NCBI GenBank assembly: GCA_000783305.1
Contig: JROE01000013.1
Span: 62,001 to 126,000, forward strand
Source: Sphingobacteriaceae bacterium DW12
GTDB taxonomy: Bacteria; Bacteroidota; Bacteroidia; Sphingobacteriales; Sphingobacteriaceae
DNA: 64,000 nucleotides
Direction of reading: 5' to 3'
A program made the translations under genes and the position numbers. Position 1 is the stretch's first letter, and each line of letters starts with the position of its first letter. Positions 27,340-36,267 of the stretch are shown here, one piece after another. Below the pieces are notes generated by a model. The model saw only the letters and a list, made by a program, of their open reading frames with translations. It ran no database searches and was not told the DNA's origin.

Positions 27340-28899
27340 ATGAATTTAAAACATTTACTAAGCTCAACACTATTTATCGCAGGTGTCCTAGGAACTGCCC
27401 ATGGACAATTCAACAAAGAAGCCCTTCTTTTTTCTCAGGAATATAAAGGAGGTACAGCACGCTTCAAAGGAATGGGTAATGTACAGACAGCCTTAGGTGG
27501 TGACATCAGCTCCATATCAGGCAATCCAGCTGGTTTGGGTTTCTTTGGTCAATCTGACATTGCTGTAACCTTTAATTACTTTAATAACAACGCCAAGACA
27601 AATTACTTTGGCCAGAATAATTCCAGAGATCAAAACCGTTTTCAGATTGATAATGCAGGGGCTGTCTTTCATTTTCCATCTGCAAGAGGTATAGGTGATG
27701 ATTTAACTCAGGGATGGTTAAACTTCAATGTGGGACTTAGCTACGACAAGACCAACAACTTCGCAGAGAAGGTTTTTTACTCCGGCACTAATCCCGAAAG
27801 TACGATAGGCCAGTTTTTTTCCGACGATGCCTATCGCTCGCCAAATTCGGATTGGGAAAGAAGTCTCATTGGCTCCAAATTTATCACTGGCTATCCTGAC
27901 ATTGATAAATCAGGTTATTTCCCTATCGCAAAACAGAATGGAGACAAGTATCAAGAAAATGAATTGATTAGCAAAGGAGATCGCTCAAAGACCTCGCTAT
28001 CATTCGGAGCGAACTACAGCAATACGTTGTTCATCGGAGCTACTTTTTCGATGACATCTTTCCGGTATACGACTTATCAACGATTTACGGAAGAAGGCAC
28101 AACCAAAAATGCGGCAGAAGTTAAGGCCGAAAATCCAAACTCCGTATTCTTAGATCCCACAAAATTAGAAAATAAGTATCTCGATGTTGCATATGCTGTG
28201 GACGATTATCTAGACCAACATTCCGAAGGTTCGGGATTCGACTTTAAACTAGGTATGATTTACAAACCGGCTGTAGACTGGAATTTAGGTGTCACGATTA
28301 AAACTCCGACCTGGCTTACGGTGCAAGACGACAAATTCTTCACAACAGACTTCACCTACACAGGCAGCGGAACGGCGTTACAGGGAGCTCAAATCAAAGA
28401 TCAGTCTCCAGATGATATTCGCATCATTACACCATTTGAATATAGCTTAGGGGTTACCAAATTTTTCCCTAGAGGTCTACTGACAGTAGATGCTGATTTG
28501 ACAGACTATTCGACTACTCGATTCAGGTCCATCAATTTTCCGGATCAACAATTCGAAGACAACATGAAGGCCTCTGTAAAAGACACTTACAAAGCTGCGA
28601 TTAATGCAAGAATCGGTGGAGAATACCTAATTACCAACATATTAAGTGGTCGTGCCGGATTCAATTATTACGGAAACCCATACAAAAATGCTGACTATAG
28701 TCACTACTCAGGCTCTGTTGGACTTGGATTAAAACTCACAAACGCGCTATACTTAGATTTAGCGGTGGTACAAGACAGGTTCAAACATTACGAAAGTCCA
28801 TATGTATTTGACGAAGAATTTTGGGGTGGCGCCAGTCCAGTAGCCGAAATCAAGAATAATCGTACAAGTGCAGTCTTGACCTTAGGCGCAAAATTCTAG
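27340..28899 (+). CDS. OmpP1/FadL-family outer-membrane transport protein
   Basis: 519 aa from the ATG at 27340, which begins the signal peptide ('LKHLLSSTLFIAGVLGTAHGQ'); an in-frame start at 27295 would lie inside the terminator hairpin and is rejected. The N-terminal hatch-like block 'GTARFKGMGNVQTALGGDIS' and 'SGNPAGLGFFGQSDIAVTF' is characteristic of the OmpP1/FadL barrel family. The C-terminus ends in a typical barrel strand ('AVLTLGAKF'). Such porins take up hydrophobic compounds. It converges on nfeD at a perfect bidirectional terminator. Confidence 0.85.
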   Translation: MNLKHLLSSTLFIAGVLGTAHGQFNKEALLFSQEYKGGTARFKGMGNVQTALGGDISSISGNPAGLGFFGQSDIAVTFNYFNNNAKTNYFGQNNSRDQNRFQIDNAGAVFHFPSARGIGDDLTQGWLNFNVGLSYDKTNNFAEKVFYSGTNPESTIGQFFSDDAYRSPNSDWERSLIGSKFITGYPDIDKSGYFPIAKQNGDKYQENELISKGDRSKTSLSFGANYSNTLFIGATFSMTSFRYTTYQRFTEEGTTKNAAEVKAENPNSVFLDPTKLENKYLDVAYAVDDYLDQHSEGSGFDFKLGMIYKPAVDWNLGVTIKTPTWLTVQDDKFFTTDFTYTGSGTALQGAQIKDQSPDDIRIITPFEYSLGVTKFFPRGLLTVDADLTDYSTTRFRSINFPDQQFEDNMKASVKDTYKAAINARIGGEYLITNILSGRAGFNYYGNPYKNADYSHYSGSVGLGLKLTNALYLDLAVVQDRFKHYESPYVFDEEFWGGASPVAEIKNNRTSAVLTLGAKF

Positions 28900-28905
28900 T
28901 AACAT

Positions 28906-28964
28906 ATAATTATAAAAAAGAATGGGCTACTTGATTTAGGTAGCCCATTCTTTTTTATAATTAT
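28906..28964. terminator. 25-bp perfect bidirectional terminator
   Basis: Arms 28906-28930 and 28940-28964 are perfectly complementary over 25 bp, with a 9-nt loop and T6 tracts on both strands. It serves the convergent OmpP1/FadL and nfeD genes; the nfeD stop codon (28961-28963) lies inside it. Confidence 0.92.
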
Positions 28965-30313
28965 GCATCCAATTCCTCTATTTTACGGACGAAGAGATTA
29001 TAATTTTCATGCTTTTCTACATAAACCTGTGCCCCCACCTCGATAAATCCATCTAAGGCCACCGCATCATACCACACACCTTCGATTTCAATCTTACCGG
29101 AAGGTCTTAGCACTGTCTTAGCAACACCCTGTTTATGCAGCAGACTAGTTTTATGGATAGAAGAGGTATACCCTTCGCCTGATTTTTGCTCATCTTGGAG
29201 CACCAATCTTTTAAATGCAGAAGACTTCAAAATATTCTTCCCAAAAATCACCATCAATATGACGGCTAATATCATTGAACCAATTACAATCATAAACGAA
29301 TTAAAAAGCATCCCTGGATGCGCTAATTTAAAATCAAAATAATCATTGGACACCATGCTAAAGGCAAGTCCACATACCAAACAAAGAATGCCCAGCACAC
29401 CTGCAACTCCAAACCCCGGAATCACAAAGATTTCCAAAGCGATCAACACAATACCAATTATAAATAGAGCTATCTCCCAATGTGCAGCAAGCCCCTCCAT
29501 ATACAAAGGTGCAAAAAATAATGCTCCAGCCACAAGGGCGACGACCAATGCAAATCCAATACCTGGCGTTTGCATTTCCGCATAGATCCCTCCAATAATC
29601 AACAATATCAATACACCACTCACCATTGGATTAATTAAAAACCCTATAATGGCATCTACCACAGTCGTTTTATGTTGTGTTACCACAGGTTTTTCGAACT
29701 TGAGCGCTACAAAGATATCTTTTTCTGAAACTACTTCTGCTTGTGCTATACCGGATTTTACAGCCTCTCCAGCCGTCATCGTTAAGAGCTTGCCATCCGG
29801 TTTTAGCGTAGGTATAGAAATAGAAGGGTCTACAAATGCCTCGGCAATCCTTGGATCCCTTCCCTTGGCCTCGGCTGTGGCACGCATCAAACCGCGCATA
29901 TAAGACTGATACTTTTCGGGTAATATTTCACCTTTGGCATCCACAACACTTGCCGCCCCTATACTCGCACCTTTTTGCATGAATATATGGTCCGACGCTA
30001 TGGCAATCAAAGCACCTGCCGAAGCTGCATTATGATTGATATACACAATAGTCTTTACACTAGAATTCAACAATGCGCTACGGATAGAGTCCGCATAATT
30101 AACTGCTCCACCAAAAGTATCCATATCGATTAAAATATAGTCTGCCTTAACGTCAAGCGCATTTTGATAAGCATTTTTATAAACCCGCCAAGCGTTAGGA
30201 CCAATCTCATCCTTGATCTGGACTTTGTAAATCTGTTGTGCTTGAATGGTTGTTATGCCAAAACATAACATTAAGCCTAGAAAGGTTAAAAAGCTTTTCG
30301 TAAATTTGTTCAT
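28961..30313 (-). CDS. NfeD-family membrane serine protease (long form, ClpP-class)
   Basis: 450 aa from the ATG at 30311-30313, which starts a signal peptide ('FLTFLGLMLCFGITTIQAQ'); the longer open frame upstream has no signal and is rejected. The N-terminal half is a ClpP/crotonase-like serine protease: 'ILIDMDTFGGAVNYAD', then 'NHNAASAGALIAIASDHIFM' with the nucleophile Ser in ASAG. Four or so transmembrane helices follow (about 215-370), then the NfeD OB-like domain ('VLRPSGKIEIEGVWYDAVA'). Long NfeD proteins act with stomatin partners in membrane quality control. No stomatin gene is next to it here. Confidence 0.9.
   Translation of the reverse strand: MNKFTKSFLTFLGLMLCFGITTIQAQQIYKVQIKDEIGPNAWRVYKNAYQNALDVKADYILIDMDTFGGAVNYADSIRSALLNSSVKTIVYINHNAASAGALIAIASDHIFMQKGASIGAASVVDAKGEILPEKYQSYMRGLMRATAEAKGRDPRIAEAFVDPSISIPTLKPDGKLLTMTAGEAVKSGIAQAEVVSEKDIFVALKFEKPVVTQHKTTVVDAIIGFLINPMVSGVLILLIIGGIYAEMQTPGIGFALVVALVAGALFFAPLYMEGLAAHWEIALFIIGIVLIALEIFVIPGFGVAGVLGILCLVCGLAFSMVSNDYFDFKLAHPGMLFNSFMIVIGSMILAVILMVIFGKNILKSSAFKRLVLQDEQKSGEGYTSSIHKTSLLHKQGVAKTVLRPSGKIEIEGVWYDAVALDGFIEVGAQVYVEKHENYNLFVRKIEELDA
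30301..30308 (+). promoter_or_regulatory. -7 promoter element for the gene at 30354
   Basis: TAAATTTG matches TAnnTTTG. It lies inside the first codons of the divergent nfeD gene, 45 nt before the ATG at 30354. No clear TTG partner. Confidence 0.4.
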
Positions 30314-30353
30314 ATATTCAATCATTAACTGGTTGAAATTTGTGTTGAGCGTA

Positions 30354-31106
30354 ATGGTTAAATATACAATTAATAAAGCATTTGAGAAAAAGTTTTCGAG
30401 TCCTATCTGGAAGATCGAAGCTGATACTGATGCTCGGCTATTGGCCATAGAGACACGCAACCAGGTAGACACCACACCCTCCTTCCATGTCATAGATTTT
30501 GAAGGACATTCGTTGATGGATGATTTTAGACTTAAGACTAAGGAGTGGACATTGGCTGAGATTCAAAAAGACTACCTTATTTTAAAAAAAATCGGGGCTA
30601 ATGCGCCGCAAGCTTCAGGTATTCTCGTTGTTCACATCCCTTCGCGGCATATTGCCCACGAGTGGCACCATTACCTCTTAGTCGATATTTTTAAGAACGT
30701 ATTGAAAGTCAGGCATCATACCATTAGTGCTGGCTTTGAAGAATACTTATCTCTAAGTTCTGGTCAGCACCTTCGTCTTCCTGAAATCGATATTGCTTAT
30801 TGTTCAAATCACATCAATTTCCCACTTGCTTATAATGGTATACTTCCAGATTTTTTGCAAAAGAAAGAACATGAGGATACTATCTGGATTAGCAAAGTCA
30901 AGCACAACTTCATCTGGTGCTACCACACCAGAGCTGAAAATGGATACACCTTGGATATTTTGTTATCCGATAAATTTAAAGAGTTACAAAAAATGACGGT
31001 GTTGGATAATATGATAAAAATGATTCCCCAACCCTATTTCCAAATAAACGAACAATTATTTCTCATGTCTTATAATAAACAGGAAATTGTTTCGTATTTA
31101 GTATAA
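30354..31106 (+). CDS. Conserved hypothetical protein (possibly DUF4905-like)
   Basis: 250 aa from the ATG at 30354; the longer frame from 30246 overlaps the nfeD coding region and promoter and is rejected. There is no signal peptide or transmembrane helix. The sequence has repeated beta-like segments ('IWKIEADTDARLLAIETR', 'FHVIDFEGHSLMDDF', 'HHTISAGFEEYLSLSSGQHL') that suggest a propeller-like or beta-rich cytoplasmic protein. I am unsure of the family; DUF4905 is a guess. It is 40 bp from divergent nfeD and 15 bp before the LysM gene, so it is probably co-transcribed with the latter. Confidence 0.7.
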   Translation: MVKYTINKAFEKKFSSPIWKIEADTDARLLAIETRNQVDTTPSFHVIDFEGHSLMDDFRLKTKEWTLAEIQKDYLILKKIGANAPQASGILVVHIPSRHIAHEWHHYLLVDIFKNVLKVRHHTISAGFEEYLSLSSGQHLRLPEIDIAYCSNHINFPLAYNGILPDFLQKKEHEDTIWISKVKHNFIWCYHTRAENGYTLDILLSDKFKELQKMTVLDNMIKMIPQPYFQINEQLFLMSYNKQEIVSYLV

Positions 31107-31121
31107 TTGCATAATTTTAAC

Positions 31122-32042
31122 ATGAACAAACTATCGAAATCTACTATTTTTAAAAAAATAGCATTTGTTGCTTTTGCAAGTTTTTCTATTCCGAATCTTT
31201 ACGCAACCTCAGACAAACCCTACACCTTACTTAAGGATTCTGTTGGCGTTGAAAATATCAAAGGCGAGGTTTATATTCTCCATAAAGTAGAACAAAAAGA
31301 CACGTATTATAAACTTAGCCGACAATATAATGTGGTGGTCAAAAATATCATGTCCACCAACAACAGTAAAGATCTACGTCCCGGTGATATCGTCAAAATA
31401 CCGACTGGGAGACCTTACCAGCAGCAAGAGAAAAACACGAGTACTGTAAAAGAGGTTATAAAAAGTCAAATCAATGCGGCCCAGCAAGGTGATTTTACAG
31501 AATACAAAGTTGGCAAGAGCGAAACGTTGTATGCCATTTCTAAAAGATTTAGCATATCTGTAGATGATATCAAGAAATTCAATAACCTTAAGAATAACGC
31601 TGTCAAAGAGGGGCAAATCTTAAAAATCCCTAACACCGCGCTTCCTGAACCTATCGAAGAGCCAAAGATAGTAGTGACACCTATTGATACTACACGTGTC
31701 GAGAATAAAGAGCGAGATTCATCTTACAACGAGATTTCGGCCAACAAATATGGGATTCGTGAGAAAAAAGAAAGAGGGATAGCCGTGTGGATGACAAATC
31801 TAAATTCGGAAGGAAAAAGTAACCTTGCTCTCCATAAGACAGCCCCGATCGGTACTATCCTCAAGATTACCAATCCGATGACAAATAGTGTAACTTATGC
31901 AAAAGTTGTCGGCAAATTCAATGACAACGCAGAAACAGAAAATGCCATCGTCGTACTTTCAAAATCTGCGGCAACTTATATTGGCGCCTTAGACAAACGT
32001 TTTTTGGTAGAAATAAATTATGGCGTACCTTTGGAGCAATAA
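31122..32042 (+). CDS. LysM-domain exported protein with RlpA-like C-terminal domain
   Basis: 306 aa from ATG 31122. A signal peptide ('FVAFASFSIPNLYAT') is followed by two LysM peptidoglycan-binding modules: 'VEQKDTYYKLSRQYNVVVKN...LRPGDIVKIP' and 'KVGKSETLYAISKRFSISVDD...EGQILKIP'. A C-terminal block ('LHKTAPIGTILKITNPMTN', 'VVGKFNDNAETENAIVVLSK') resembles a double-psi beta-barrel as in RlpA. It probably binds or acts on peptidoglycan in the periplasm. It is likely co-transcribed with the hypothetical gene upstream. Confidence 0.85.
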   Translation: MNKLSKSTIFKKIAFVAFASFSIPNLYATSDKPYTLLKDSVGVENIKGEVYILHKVEQKDTYYKLSRQYNVVVKNIMSTNNSKDLRPGDIVKIPTGRPYQQQEKNTSTVKEVIKSQINAAQQGDFTEYKVGKSETLYAISKRFSISVDDIKKFNNLKNNAVKEGQILKIPNTALPEPIEEPKIVVTPIDTTRVENKERDSSYNEISANKYGIREKKERGIAVWMTNLNSEGKSNLALHKTAPIGTILKITNPMTNSVTYAKVVGKFNDNAETENAIVVLSKSAATYIGALDKRFLVEINYGVPLEQ

Positions 32043-32092
32043 TATAAGTATGTAGTGGCTTACGACTAGCACATTCTGTTTCTCAAGAGCCA

Positions 32093-32100
32093 TATTTTTG
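32093..32100 (+). promoter_or_regulatory. -7 promoter element of udk
   Basis: TATTTTTG fits TAnnTTTG and ends 9 nt before the udk ATG. No TTG is found about 20 nt upstream. Confidence 0.5.
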
Positions 32101-32109
32101 ATTTAATAA

Positions 32110-32748
32110 ATGGATAACAAACCCTTTGTCATTGGGATTGCTGGAAGCAGCGGTTCAGGTAAAACATTTTTCTTAAACAGCTTCCTAAAGCATTTCGGCC
32201 CAACGGAAATCACATTGATTTCCCAAGATGACTATTACATACCTGCAAACACGAAGACACAGGAAGAGAATAGACTCTACAATTTTGACATCCCAACATC
32301 GATAGACAGACAAGCTTTCTATTCGGACATCAAAGATTTGTTTGACGGCAAAACCATACATAAAGAAGAGTATACGTTCAACAATCCAGCGATTACACCC
32401 AAGATGTTGGAAATCAAACCAGCTCCAATCTTGGTTATCGAAGGACTTTTTATCTTTCACTATACAGAAGTCAATGATTTGCTGGATATGCGCATTTTCT
32501 TAGATGCTGAAGAATCTATTGCATTGGAAAGAAGACTTAGACGCGATTTGATAGAACGTGGTTACGATCGAGATGACGTCCTTTACAAATGGATCAACCA
32601 TGTTGTACCTTCCTATAACGAATACTTATTGCCTTATCGCGAATTGTGTGATAAGGTCATTATCAACAATATTGACGACCCCGAACCTATCTGGGAAATC
32701 ACTGACGATATTTGTAAGGAAGTACGGGCTCGCATTGCACAAAAATAG
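32110..32748 (+). CDS. udk: Uridine kinase
   Basis: 212 aa, the usual length. It phosphorylates uridine and cytidine in pyrimidine salvage. The Walker A motif 'GIAGSSGSGKT' (9-19) is followed by 'LISQDDYYIP', 'YNFDIPTSID', 'ILVIEGLFIFH' and 'RRLRRDLIERGYD', all standard for bacterial uridine kinases. It has its own promoter element 9 nt upstream of ATG. A perfect palindromic terminator lies downstream at 32861. Confidence 0.93.
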   Translation: MDNKPFVIGIAGSSGSGKTFFLNSFLKHFGPTEITLISQDDYYIPANTKTQEENRLYNFDIPTSIDRQAFYSDIKDLFDGKTIHKEEYTFNNPAITPKMLEIKPAPILVIEGLFIFHYTEVNDLLDMRIFLDAEESIALERRLRRDLIERGYDRDDVLYKWINHVVPSYNEYLLPYRELCDKVIINNIDDPEPIWEITDDICKEVRARIAQK

Positions 32749-32860
32749 TTGCAAAAACTATAACATCTGATCACATATACATCTATTGTTTCACGCCTTA
32801 CTACGCTCATACATATAGAATGAGAATTTGCTTCCAATTTTGAGAGGACAGCCAATAGCT

Positions 32861-32896
32861 ATACAAAAAGACCGGCATATGCCGGTCTTTTTGTAT
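32861..32896. terminator. 36-bp perfect palindrome, bidirectional terminator
   Basis: The 36 bp at 32861-32896 are a perfect palindrome centred on GGCAT/ATGCC, with AAAAAG/CTTTTT flanks giving U-tracts on both strands. It sits between the convergent udk and Oar-like TonB receptor genes. Confidence 0.9.
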
Positions 32897-32918
32897 CATA
32901 TAGTTTTTATAACTTTGC

Positions 32919-35900
32919 TTAAAAAGCGTAGCGAATACCCAGCTGGACCTGGAAAGGATTTCCAGAATAACCTTTAGCGCCAACAGAATTCACGCTATAG
33001 ACAAACTCCTGTTTTGCAGCATCAAAAGAGTTTACTTTGTACAGTGTCTGATTACCCAAAGAGTGATTTATTCCCCATTCTTTGTTCAACATATTCCCGA
33101 AATTGAAAATCTCAGCCGACAATTCGATACCGTGAGTCTTATAGAAACGGAAATTTCTGGCAATCCGGATATCTACCGTTCCATAGAAGCTGTTTTCGCC
33201 AGCATTGCGTTCGGCAATACGACCCCTATATTCATTCAATACATTCTTCAAACTTTCGCTCGCCTCTGGATTGTCCATGATACCATTGAATCCCTTGATA
33301 ATGCCTTCGGGAAGATTGGTATCCTTCCAATCAAAGATGTAAGCCAAGTCATTATCAGGAGTCACAAAGTCACCATTGGTATTGGCTCCAGAACGAATGG
33401 TGTAGCGAGTTCCACCAAGTCCGGTATAACGCACACCGACTTGTACCCCAAAGAATGTTGGCAGAGTACCATAAGCTACCACCTTATGTCTAAACTGATT
33501 ATCCGAGTACGTGATGGCGCTCAAGTCACGTGGATCATCCACGACCGGTTGTGCCAATGTTGCAGTATTAGCCACATTACCATTGTATGAAGTATTATCT
33601 TTCGTGTCATTCCAAGTATAACTGGCCGTGATACTTCCATCTTTAAAATAATTGTATGTCGCGTCCACTACCACAGCATATTGATTAATCTTACCTATAC
33701 TTGTCAATTCCAATACACGGCCCAACTTACTAGACTTGCGTCCATCTTTCCAATCCGGCTGTCCGGTCTTAGTATCAATTTTATCCGCCTGGACGAATAC
33801 TCCACGATTGGCCTCATTCGCTAGACGAAAGAAAGGCTGGTCGACCATGTTGCGTTCCACATACGTATAATTATTGCGGCCCAAGGTCATGTATCCGGTA
33901 ATCCCTACCTTAAGTCTATCCGTAATGAACTTGGTGTAGTTGATATTCGCTTTGTATACTGTTGGCACCTTCACGTCCTCACCGGTATAGTTGATTGTCG
34001 GTAGTTGGTGGGCTGCCAAAGATGGGATACTATTAGGATCGTTACGATAGGCATTAAAGTCAGGTGTAGGCACATCACTACCGCGTACATCTACTGTGGC
34101 TAGGTTAGAGCCGTCGAATGTCAAGTTGTTAATGATGACATAGTTATTTAGATCTGATGCAAATATTCCCGCCCCAAGACGTAGGTAATCAGTTTGGTTT
34201 TCGTTGATATCCCACGAAAACTGCAAACGAGGTTGTACGATGAAGGAACTAATGCCATTATCGGTACGAATGCCAAGCTCATCGTATACCATTTGATTGA
34301 AGTTCGCTTTTGGATAAGAAGCATAGTCCATGCGTACACCTGCTGTCATCTCCAAACCAGACATTAGATTTTTCTTCATTTGCCCGTATAAACCGATGTT
34401 TGCAATAGTGCCCTTTACTGTGATATCATCCTTTAAAGGTACTTCTCTATAGTAACGGTAAGGACGTAGGGCTTCAAAATTGTCCAAAGCAGGAATCTCT
34501 GCTGCAGTAGCAGTCTTGGCTGTGGTTGTAAAGTGAAAGCGACCGTTAACCTCTGAACCATAAACCGAGCTTGAACGCGTAGCCATCACGTCTGCACCAA
34601 AGGTATACTTAGCAAAGTCCGTATCATAGTACAGGTTATTGGTCAGCTGGAATACATTATTGCGGAAACCCTCTTGCGCAAAGCGATGCCCCCCCAATTG
34701 GATATTAGTCGCCAAAGATTTGCCATTAATATCTGAGGAAATATTCTCTACAATAGCACGAGGTATATAATTCTTACCAATCTGATCGCTTTGCGTACTA
34801 TTTTGATAGACATATAAATATTGAGCTTTCAATTCATTGGTCACACGTGGTGAGATGGAGGTACGTAATGTGGCCAACAAACTGTTGTCAAAGTTTTTGT
34901 CATTACCCCATGATTCCAGAATATTGATACTGGTATTGTCTCCCAATCCCATCGGATTGTAATCATACGTCAGGTTGTTGCGGATGGTTAACAAGTTCTT
35001 ATCATTAAGTTGGTAGTCCAACCTAAGAAAGACCGCATCTGATGTCCTCTTTTTGCCAATAGCACCCGTCTGCGGCTCGTTGGACACCCCGTATTTACTA
35101 CGTGCTATACCCAAATAACGATCCAATGTCTGAGCATTAATCTTATACAGTTCTTCGTTTGACGCCGAACGGACATCGGCAATCAGTAAAGACCGATTGT
35201 CCTGCTGCCGATCCCATACCATAAAATAATGTAATTTGTCTTTAATGATAGGTCCGCCCAACGAAAACCCAAACTGATAGGTCGAGTAATCTCCGATACG
35301 CGGATTACCACGGATATCATATTTGCTCGTCAACCAATCGGCACGTCCAAAGCCAAAGACCGATCCGGTCACCGTGTTAGTGCCTGCTTTGGTAGCTGCA
35401 GAAATAGTACCACCCCCACTACGTCCAAAGGTAACATCGTATTGGTTGGTCACTACCTTAAACTCACGTACGGCCTCCATCGAAATCGAATAAGGAGCAC
35501 CACTACGGCTTGTAGTCGAACCTGCCGATGTAGGATTCTTAGCATTCATCCCGTCGATGGTAAAATTAGTGGACGAACCGAGCTGTCCTGAAATGCTTCC
35601 CCCTCTGGCCAATGGCGACAGATCGGTCAAGGAGGTGAAATTACGTCCATTGACGGGCAGTGAGCGAATATCTCTCGAGGAGAACGCAGTAGCAGCACCT
35701 AAGTAGTCTTTTGTATTCTTCATCGAGTTGGCCTTCACCTCGACGACATCTAGTGAACGGGCACTAGATATCAACTCCACATTGACGCGAGCCACATCGC
35801 CCTGATTAAGCTGAATGCCGGCTGCGGACCCCTCCCCTTTCTCCATCGAAAGGACATTAATAGTGTATGGCCCTCCTAACGGAAGCTGTTTGAGGTCATA

Positions 35901-36122
35901 GCCACCGCGCTCATTTGTAACTGTAGATGTCGTAAATCCGGTTGACTCATTCCGTACTCGTACAGTAGCATTGCTCACGGCTGTACCGGTTTCATCGGTG
36001 ACACGCCCATTGATTGATGCTTGGGTGCCTTGGGCAAAGGCCTGTGGACCGAATGATAGAGATATCACGGTCAGCATCAATACTAGATAATTCTTAATGG
36101 AATGTTGTAGAAGTGTTAGCAT
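32919..36122 (-). CDS. Oar-like TonB-dependent outer-membrane receptor
   Basis: 1067 aa from the ATG at 36120-36122; a GTG at 36155 in the longer frame overlaps the promoter element and is rejected. The signal peptide ends at 'GPQAFAQ'. A carboxypeptidase-regulatory domain ('SINGRVTDETGTAVSNATVRV') precedes the plug ('DIRSLPVNGRNFTSL', 'FTIDGMNAKNPTS', 'AVREFKVVTNQYDVTFGRSGGG') and a long barrel. These plug sequences are typical of Oar/OmpA-related TonB receptors rather than SusC. No SusD partner is adjacent. Some Oar proteins secrete rather than import proteins in other bacteria, so the direction of transport is uncertain. Confidence 0.9.
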   Translation of the reverse strand: MLTLLQHSIKNYLVLMLTVISLSFGPQAFAQGTQASINGRVTDETGTAVSNATVRVRNESTGFTTSTVTNERGGYDLKQLPLGGPYTINVLSMEKGEGSAAGIQLNQGDVARVNVELISSARSLDVVEVKANSMKNTKDYLGAATAFSSRDIRSLPVNGRNFTSLTDLSPLARGGSISGQLGSSTNFTIDGMNAKNPTSAGSTTSRSGAPYSISMEAVREFKVVTNQYDVTFGRSGGGTISAATKAGTNTVTGSVFGFGRADWLTSKYDIRGNPRIGDYSTYQFGFSLGGPIIKDKLHYFMVWDRQQDNRSLLIADVRSASNEELYKINAQTLDRYLGIARSKYGVSNEPQTGAIGKKRTSDAVFLRLDYQLNDKNLLTIRNNLTYDYNPMGLGDNTSINILESWGNDKNFDNSLLATLRTSISPRVTNELKAQYLYVYQNSTQSDQIGKNYIPRAIVENISSDINGKSLATNIQLGGHRFAQEGFRNNVFQLTNNLYYDTDFAKYTFGADVMATRSSSVYGSEVNGRFHFTTTAKTATAAEIPALDNFEALRPYRYYREVPLKDDITVKGTIANIGLYGQMKKNLMSGLEMTAGVRMDYASYPKANFNQMVYDELGIRTDNGISSFIVQPRLQFSWDINENQTDYLRLGAGIFASDLNNYVIINNLTFDGSNLATVDVRGSDVPTPDFNAYRNDPNSIPSLAAHQLPTINYTGEDVKVPTVYKANINYTKFITDRLKVGITGYMTLGRNNYTYVERNMVDQPFFRLANEANRGVFVQADKIDTKTGQPDWKDGRKSSKLGRVLELTSIGKINQYAVVVDATYNYFKDGSITASYTWNDTKDNTSYNGNVANTATLAQPVVDDPRDLSAITYSDNQFRHKVVAYGTLPTFFGVQVGVRYTGLGGTRYTIRSGANTNGDFVTPDNDLAYIFDWKDTNLPEGIIKGFNGIMDNPEASESLKNVLNEYRGRIAERNAGENSFYGTVDIRIARNFRFYKTHGIELSAEIFNFGNMLNKEWGINHSLGNQTLYKVNSFDAAKQEFVYSVNSVGAKGYSGNPFQVQLGIRYAF

Positions 36123-36143
36123 AAGCGTTTCTAAAGTTTTGAA

Positions 36144-36151
36144 CAAACTTA
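36144..36151 (-). promoter_or_regulatory. -7 promoter element of the Oar-like gene
   Basis: TAAGTTTG on the minus strand fits TAnnTTTG and ends 21 nt before the chosen ATG. No TTG is found at 19-21 nt upstream. Confidence 0.5.
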
Positions 36152-36183
36152 TCACACCTATATTAACGTAACGCTACCAAATA

Positions 36184-36197
36184 AACAACATGTTGTT
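36184..36197. promoter_or_regulatory. 14-bp perfect palindrome upstream of the Oar-like gene
   Basis: AACAACATGTTGTT is a perfect palindrome about 33 bp upstream of the -7 element, so it is a plausible operator. It stands between the yceI terminator and the receptor promoter. Confidence 0.45.
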
Positions 36198-36231
36198 ATA
36201 ATCTGGTTAAATCTTGGTTAACTGATTTATG

Positions 36232-36261
36232 AAAAAAGCGCCTTTGGTGTAAGGCGCTTTT
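36232..36261 (-). terminator. Intrinsic terminator after yceI
   Basis: On the minus strand an 11-bp stem AAAAGCGCCTT/AAGGCGCTTTT (36261-36251 with 36244-36234) with a 6-nt loop is followed by a T-tract reaching 36232. It lies 6 bp after the yceI stop. Confidence 0.88.
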
Positions 36262-36267
36262 CAATCA

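Noticed and set aside
30314..30493. 60-residue N-terminal extension of the NfeD protein
   Set aside because: It overlaps the divergent gene and its promoter and would hide the clear signal peptide starting at 30313.
33063..33590. 175-aa open frame antisense to the Oar-like receptor gene
   Set aside because: Entirely within a strong TonB receptor reading frame; composition is not protein-like and no start signal is visible.
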